Below, piece after piece: positions 12,931-17,334 of a stretch of DNA of 17,334 nt. This stretch comes from an uncultured Eubacteriales bacterium (GTDB taxonomy: Bacteria; Bacillota; Clostridia; Peptostreptococcales; Anaerovoracaceae), in contig CAJLHL010000047.1 in the NCBI GenBank assembly GCA_905206455.1, positions 1 through 17,334 of the forward strand, written 5' to 3'. A model generated the notes under the pieces. That model was not told the origin of the DNA and did not search any database. It saw nothing but the letters and a program-made list of their open reading frames with translations. The stretch's first letter is position 1; each line of letters opens with the position of its first letter. A program made the translations under genes and the position numbers.

Positions 12931-15900
12931 ATGCTTCGTATATATTTTGGTGATACGGATAAGGACAAAGATAAATTTATTTTTGATCAAATCGCGTCGG
13001 TCATGCCGTCGGATGTGTTTCTGCTGGTCCCGGACCAGTTTACTCTGCAGGCGGAACGGAATGCTTTCGAATATATGAACGCTGACGCGCTTTTGGAGCT
13101 GGAGATCGTCAGCCGGTCCGGGTTCGCGCGCCGCATCGTGTCTCAGGAGGGATCTCCCGGAGGCGTGGCGGTGGATAAATACGGCCGTTTTATGCTGCTG
13201 ACAGGGCTGTTGCTGAAAGAGCAGAAGGAGGAAGGGATTTTTGCTTCGGTGAGGAAAAAAAATTCTTTTATCTCTCTGGTAAACGATATGATTTCAGATA
13301 TGAAGCAGTATGATGTGACGCCGTCGGAACTGGCGGAGATCGAAAGTTCTCTGAACGACGACAGCGTATTATGTGAAAAAATCTCAGATGTGAGAGAGAT
13401 TTACGAGAAATATGAGGAACTTCTCGCCGGCCGTTACCTCGATTCCGAAGATTTTCTCCGCATCGTGTCGGAAAAGATCCGCGGTTCTGAACTGGTAAAG
13501 TCGCACCGGTTCTGGATCGACGGCTTCGACTATATGACGCCGAAGCTGCTTTCCATGGTAGAAGCTATCGCCTGTACCGCACCGGAAGTCAATGTTGTCT
13601 TTACTGGCGACGACAGAAATGCAGAGGGACAGTTCGCGGTATTTCAGCGTATGAGAAAAGCTCTGAGAGAGATGGCAGAACGGGCTCAGATTCCTTATCA
13701 GGAACACGGAATACCGGAAAAATACCGAAGAGACGTCTCCCCTCCCCGGGTGAATCTGACGGTCTGCAGCGATTTTTACGCAGAGGCGGAGACAGCGGCG
13801 GTGCGGATCACGGAACTGGTCAGAGAAAAAGGACTGCGTTATCGGGATATCGTCATCATCTGCAATGATGCGGAGGTCAGAGGATCGATTTTTCGCCGGG
13901 TCTTTGACAGATATGAAATTCCTCTGTTTATCGACCGCAAAAGGGGGATTCTGCAGGATCCCGCGGTGGAATTTATCTTTGCCATGATGGACACCGTACG
14001 TGACGGCAGACGGTTTTACGATGTCTTCCGGATGATGAAGACGGGATATTCTCCTGTGAGCCACGACGAATGCGAGGAGCTGGAAAATTACTGTTCGAAG
14101 TATCATATCCGCAGCGGCCGGTGGAAAAAACCGTTTGTATACGGAATGCAGGAAGAGGGCGCGGAAAAGCTGAACCGGCTGAATCAGCTCCGGGAGACGG
14201 CAGATGCGTTTATCCGCCGCGGGGAGGAACTCTTTCAAGGCCGAAAAACGGTGAGGGAAAAGACGGAAGCGCTCTATCTGTTTCTGACGCAGACCGCTCA
14301 GATGCCGCAGAAGATCGATGCGGCCAGAGCGGCGCTGGAAGAGGGGGATGAATTTGAGTATGCCGAGAGCGCGGCTCAGATCTGGAAGGTGATCGTCGCT
14401 ATTTTCGATCAGATTGTGGAGGTCATCGGAGAGGAAGAACTGACGGATGAAGAATACGCACAGATTCTGATTCAGGGATTTTCGGAGGTGGAAATCGGTC
14501 TGCTGCCGACGACAAATGACCAGGTCCTCTTCGGAACCATGCAGAGGACACGCACCGGTTCGATAAAAGCGCTCTTCGTCTGCGGCGCAAATGAAGGAGT
14601 GCTGCCGGAGACCGCGTCTTCCTGGGGAATTTTTTCGGAGGACGAAAAACAGTTCCTCAGTGAAAGAAACAGACGGATCTGCAGTACCGATGAACTGAGG
14701 GATATGGAGCAGCAGCTGGCCATGTACAAGATGATTTCCAAGGCGGAAGACTATCTCTTTGTGTCCTGGGCGGAAATCGATACCGAGGGTGCGCAGCTTC
14801 GTCCGTCAGAACTGATCGCTCAGCTGAGGGAGCGGAGCGGTATCGCTGGAACTGCCGCTGCGGCGGAGGTTTCCGAATCCAGAGACGTGCTGTGCGGACG
14901 TCCCGAGGATCTGATACAAAACAGGCGAGGTGCGCTTCCTCACCTGACGGAAGCTCTGCGTAAAACGGCGGCGGGAGAGGCTTTGGACGATGTTTGGAAG
15001 ACGGCGTCGCTGTTTTATGAAGGGGATGAGTCTTATGAAAATATCAGAAAAGGACTCTTTTTCGACAATAAAGTGGAACGCCTGAGCGAAGAGACGGTAA
15101 GAGAGTTATACGGCCGGGGCATTTCAAAGGAGCTGGTGCTGAGCGCCTCTTCTCTGGAACGTTTCTGCCGCTGTCCTTTCTCTTTCATGATCACTTACGG
15201 GCTGCGGCCTTCCGAAGAACGGAATTTTGAAGTGGATCTGCGGTCTATCGGTGATATTTATCATTTTTGTCTGATGCGCCTGTCCGAATACTTAACGGAC
15301 GAAGGTGTGGAGATTACCGGCGCGGATTCCCGCTGGATGAAGGTGACGGAAGAGGAATGCAGACGTCTGACCGACCGGTTTGCGGACGAGTTTTCTGAGA
15401 CTTACCGCGAAGGCGTATTCCGTCAGGAAGGGCGGGAAAGCTATCTGCGGAACCGCATCAAGGAAGTCTGTTTCCGGACAGCCTGGATGATGGTGCGTCA
15501 GGTGCAGTGCGGAAGGACGAAGGCGATCTATTTCGAAAAGCGGTTCGGCCGCCGTGGGGACGCAGTTTTTCCTCCGGTGCGCATCGAACTGCAGGAAGGG
15601 AGATCGATCTATATCGAAGGAATGATCGACCGCGTGGATATTCTGTCGCCAGGGCCGGAATTTCCTCTGCCGGCAGAAGGGGGAACCGCCGATTTTTCAG
15701 CGCTGCCGGACCGTAATTATATCCGGATTATCGATTATAAATCCGGAGGCGATAAATTCGATATAGAGGAAGTACGAAGCGGATTCCGTCTGCAGCTGAT
15801 GCTCTATCTCAGGGGCGCTATGGGAGGCATAGAAAAATCCTGTCCTGCCGGCGTTTTCTATTTCAAAATTCCGGATAAAATGGCGGAAGTCAGCGATGTG

Positions 15901-16269
15901 CCGCAGGATCAGGTGGATGACGCTGTCCGGAAAAAACTCAAAAAAGAGACGAAGCTGGACGGAGCTCTGCTCTGTGAGGAACGCGTGATCGAATGCATGG
16001 ACGGAGATTTTACCGGTTATTCCGATATTATCCCGGTGTATAAGAACAGAGACGGGGGATTCAGCGGCCCGGGCCTGCTGACGGAAGAAGAGTTCCGCGG
16101 ACTGATCGACGAAAATGACCGGAATCTGCAGAAAGCGGCTTCGGAATTCGCCGCAGGCCGGGCGGATATCGAGCCGATGAAGACGGCAAAATCCGACGCC
16201 TGCAGGTACTGCGGATACCGGAGCATCTGTACAATTCAGCGCCGCGGCGGAGGAGCGGGAACGAGATGA
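12931..16269 (+). CDS. addB: AddB-like helicase-exonuclease subunit, degenerate Walker A
   Basis: The 1112-residue protein matches AddB, partner of AddA in double-strand-break end resection and Chi-regulated recombination. Seen are the N-terminal FLLVPDQFTLQAE block, a central FGTMQRTRTGSIKALFVCGANEGVLPE segment, and a C-terminal PD-(D/E)XK nuclease with GMIDRVD (D900), IDYKSG (D935, K937) and LQLMLYL. The iron-sulphur cysteines are present: one of C746/C748, plus C1091, C1094 and C1100 with the expected CxxC-x5-C spacing. Where B. subtilis AddB has a GxxGSGKT P-loop, this protein has GDTDKDKDK (residues 7-15), so nucleotide binding by this domain is doubtful. ATG 12931 follows a GGAGAGG stretch. 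No addA is present within the window; the gene overlaps the next by ATGA. Confidence 0.9.
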   Translation: MLRIYFGDTDKDKDKFIFDQIASVMPSDVFLLVPDQFTLQAERNAFEYMNADALLELEIVSRSGFARRIVSQEGSPGGVAVDKYGRFMLLTGLLLKEQKEEGIFASVRKKNSFISLVNDMISDMKQYDVTPSELAEIESSLNDDSVLCEKISDVREIYEKYEELLAGRYLDSEDFLRIVSEKIRGSELVKSHRFWIDGFDYMTPKLLSMVEAIACTAPEVNVVFTGDDRNAEGQFAVFQRMRKALREMAERAQIPYQEHGIPEKYRRDVSPPRVNLTVCSDFYAEAETAAVRITELVREKGLRYRDIVIICNDAEVRGSIFRRVFDRYEIPLFIDRKRGILQDPAVEFIFAMMDTVRDGRRFYDVFRMMKTGYSPVSHDECEELENYCSKYHIRSGRWKKPFVYGMQEEGAEKLNRLNQLRETADAFIRRGEELFQGRKTVREKTEALYLFLTQTAQMPQKIDAARAALEEGDEFEYAESAAQIWKVIVAIFDQIVEVIGEEELTDEEYAQILIQGFSEVEIGLLPTTNDQVLFGTMQRTRTGSIKALFVCGANEGVLPETASSWGIFSEDEKQFLSERNRRICSTDELRDMEQQLAMYKMISKAEDYLFVSWAEIDTEGAQLRPSELIAQLRERSGIAGTAAAAEVSESRDVLCGRPEDLIQNRRGALPHLTEALRKTAAGEALDDVWKTASLFYEGDESYENIRKGLFFDNKVERLSEETVRELYGRGISKELVLSASSLERFCRCPFSFMITYGLRPSEERNFEVDLRSIGDIYHFCLMRLSEYLTDEGVEITGADSRWMKVTEEECRRLTDRFADEFSETYREGVFRQEGRESYLRNRIKEVCFRTAWMMVRQVQCGRTKAIYFEKRFGRRGDAVFPPVRIELQEGRSIYIEGMIDRVDILSPGPEFPLPAEGGTADFSALPDRNYIRIIDYKSGGDKFDIEEVRSGFRLQLMLYLRGAMGGIEKSCPAGVFYFKIPDKMAEVSDVPQDQVDDAVRKKLKKETKLDGALLCEERVIECMDGDFTGYSDIIPVYKNRDGGFSGPGLLTEEEFRGLIDENDRNLQKAASEFAAGRADIEPMKTAKSDACRYCGYRSICTIQRRGGGAGTR

Positions 16270-16739
16270 AATATGTGATAAAAAAAGCGGATATCGCACT
16301 GGGAATTTTTCTCGCGGTATTGTGCGCCATGGTCTCCTGGTATGTCTATTCTTCCGGCAGCAGCGGTTCATACGCCGCAGTGACGGTAAACGGCCAGGCG
16401 TACGGTACGTATTCTCTTGCAGAGGATCAGGAGATCGATATCGATTCGGAATACGGGCATAACCGTCTGACCGTAAGCGGCGGACGGATTCTCATGACGG
16501 AGGCTTCCTGTCCGGACGGCTACTGTCTGAATCAGCATAAAAAGAACGGTGGAATGAAGGATTCCAATCAGACAATCGTATGTCTTCCCAACCGTGTTGC
16601 CGTGTCTATTGTGACAGGAGAAAAGACGGAGAGGGAACGAGGTAGGAGCGGTGGTATTTACAGTGATTCGGATGCTGTGGCGGGAGCCGCCGGAGGCGGT
16701 CCGGAGGAAGGCGGTGAACGGGATGCGGAAAAACGATAA
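16266..16739 (+). CDS. NusG domain II-containing membrane-anchored protein
   Basis: The 157-residue protein has an N-terminal membrane anchor (about 10-29) followed by an outward-facing NusG-II-type beta domain: VTVNGQAYGTYSL (39-51), the ASCPDGYC cysteine pair (80-87) and IVCLPNRVAVSI. Proteins of this family often lie beside Gx-transporter genes and electron-transfer or FMN-transferase genes, but their role is unknown. Translation is coupled to addB through ATGA. The last 35 or so residues, after VSIVTGEK, are Gly/Glu/Arg-rich and unlike the domain. They overlap the ribosome binding region and start of the next gene, so they may be a tail of little function. Confidence 0.85.
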   Translation: MKYVIKKADIALGIFLAVLCAMVSWYVYSSGSSGSYAAVTVNGQAYGTYSLAEDQEIDIDSEYGHNRLTVSGGRILMTEASCPDGYCLNQHKKNGGMKDSNQTIVCLPNRVAVSIVTGEKTERERGRSGGIYSDSDAVAGAAGGGPEEGGERDAEKR

Positions 16740-17244
16740 TACGGCTTCCGCGGTGCAGAGGAAAGCGTATAAAATTTCCGTCTGCGCTGTGCTGACCGCT
16801 CTCGCCCTGATTTTTTCTTATGTGGAAGCGCTGTTTCCGTTTCAATTCGGAATCCCTGGAATGAAACTCGGATTGTCCAATCTGGTCGTGCTGGTAGCTC
16901 TTTACGGGATCGGCGCGTCGTATGCTCTTTCGGTAAATCTGGCGCGGATTTTGCTGTCCGGTTTGCTGTTCGGCGGAGTGTCAGCCATGATGTACAGTCT
17001 CGCGGGAGGAATGTTCAGCTTTATCACGATGCTTCTGCTGAAAAAGACCAGGATATTCAGTCCTCTCGGAGTCAGCATGGCCGGAGGCGTGACCCACAAT
17101 ATCGGTCAGCTGACCGTAGCGGCGCTGGTGGTTGAAAACTCAAAAATCTATCTTTATCTTCCGGCGCTTCTGATCTCGGGGACCGTAACCGGTGTTCTGC
17201 TGGGTTTCGGCGCGGTTCTGATTCTGAATCGCCTGAAGAGGTGA
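16714..17244 (+). CDS. Gx transporter family / heptaprenyl diphosphate synthase component I-type membrane protein
   Basis: The 176-residue protein has about five membrane segments beginning at YKISVCAVLTALALIFSYVEA, with the family signature GIPGMKLGLSNLVVL, a run LARILLSGLLFGGVSAMMYSLAGG, and GGVTHNIGQL. The fold resembles ECF-type S components, and the family is annotated either as Gx transporters or as component I of heptaprenyl diphosphate synthase; the substrate is uncertain. I chose GTG 16714 because GGAGG (16703-16707) is six bases upstream. ATG 16723 lies 15 bases away, and GTG 16651 has its AGGAG only two bases away. It overlaps the preceding gene by 26 bases in another frame, implying coupling. 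Confidence 0.85.
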   Translation: MNGMRKNDNTASAVQRKAYKISVCAVLTALALIFSYVEALFPFQFGIPGMKLGLSNLVVLVALYGIGASYALSVNLARILLSGLLFGGVSAMMYSLAGGMFSFITMLLLKKTRIFSPLGVSMAGGVTHNIGQLTVAALVVENSKIYLYLPALLISGTVTGVLLGFGAVLILNRLKR

Positions 17245-17273
17245 GGACCCGCTGCAGCACCCGAGAGTCCTGT

Positions 17274-17307
17274 GATTTCCGAAAGCGGATCTGTTTTCCT
17301 TTTTTTG
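17274..17307 (+). terminator. Weak terminator-like hairpin after the last gene
   Basis: GAT-CCG pairs with CGG-ATC (17274-17281 with 17286-17291, TT bulge, AAAG loop), followed by a T-rich run with seven consecutive T up to 17306. The stem is short but the U-tract is good. Confidence 0.4.
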
Positions 17308-17334
17308 TAAAATTGAGTATAGTGAATATACAAT
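17305..17334 (+). promoter_or_regulatory. Possible promoter at the right edge
   Basis: TTGTAA (17305-17310) and TACAAT (17329-17334) are 18 bases apart, or TATACA (17327-17332) at 16 bases. The downstream gene is outside the window, so this stays tentative. Confidence 0.35.

Noticed and set aside
1..17334. CRISPR arrays, tRNA or rRNA genes, insertion sequences, att sites, toxin-antitoxin or defence genes
   Set aside because: I looked on both strands for regularly spaced repeats, tRNA T-loop signatures, transposase motifs and flanking inverted repeats and saw none; every long frame is a housekeeping gene or its shadow.

Overview
The window reads as chromosome of a member of the Bacillota, most likely class Clostridia. 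Evidence for this: strong AGGAGG-type ribosome binding sites, consensus sigma-A promoters, U-tailed intrinsic terminators, and a set of Firmicutes-type families (PcrA with a C-terminal Tudor-like tail, AddB, a BofA-family membrane protein, a TGS-domain nucleoside kinase, a YdbC/PC4-like protein, and a NusG-domain-II protein beside a Gx-family transporter). The order SRP RNA - dnaX - ybaB - recR - bofA matches the B. subtilis scr-dnaX-yaaK-recR-yaaL-bofA locus, with yaaL missing. A BofA-family gene hints at a spore-forming ancestry but does not prove sporulation. I cannot name a genus.

Layout. Positions 1-51 hold what may be the last codons of a rightward gene. A lone leftward mogA-type molybdopterin gene (71-568) follows. 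Everything after it is rightward. A short PC4/YdbC-like gene (828-1082) has a perfect sigma-A promoter, and a strong terminator lies at 1283-1330. A TGS-nucleoside kinase (1591-3264) with its own promoter and hairpin-rich leader is followed by a repair run: nfo (3420-4271), pcrA (4292-6511) and ligA (6577-8601). Then come the SRP RNA gene (about 8777-8937) with its own promoter, a second terminator, dnaX (9047-10951), ybaB (11034-11393), recR (11403-12002) and bofA (12080-12349). A TSCPD-domain small protein (12576-12827) is closed by a terminator. The last group is addB (12931-16269), a NusG-domain-II membrane-anchored protein (16266-16739) and a Gx/heptaprenyl-synthase-component-I-type membrane protein (16714-17244). 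A possible promoter for an unseen gene sits at the right edge.

Functionally the window is dominated by DNA metabolism: abasic-site incision (Nfo), helicase (PcrA), nick sealing (LigA), clamp loading (DnaX), recombinational repair (RecR, with YbaB beside it) and end resection (AddB). Protein targeting (SRP RNA), nucleoside salvage and a redox/quinone-associated membrane pair surround them.

I found no mobile element, CRISPR array, toxin-antitoxin pair, phage gene or new defence system. The points most worth a second look are small: an 11-bp hairpin that displays the bofA Shine-Dalgarno in its loop and buries its start codon, an AddB whose Walker A site is degenerate, an E. coli-type A AAA AAG slippery heptamer in dnaX, an intermediate-sized SRP RNA closed by an 18-nt terminal helix, and several candidate attenuators.
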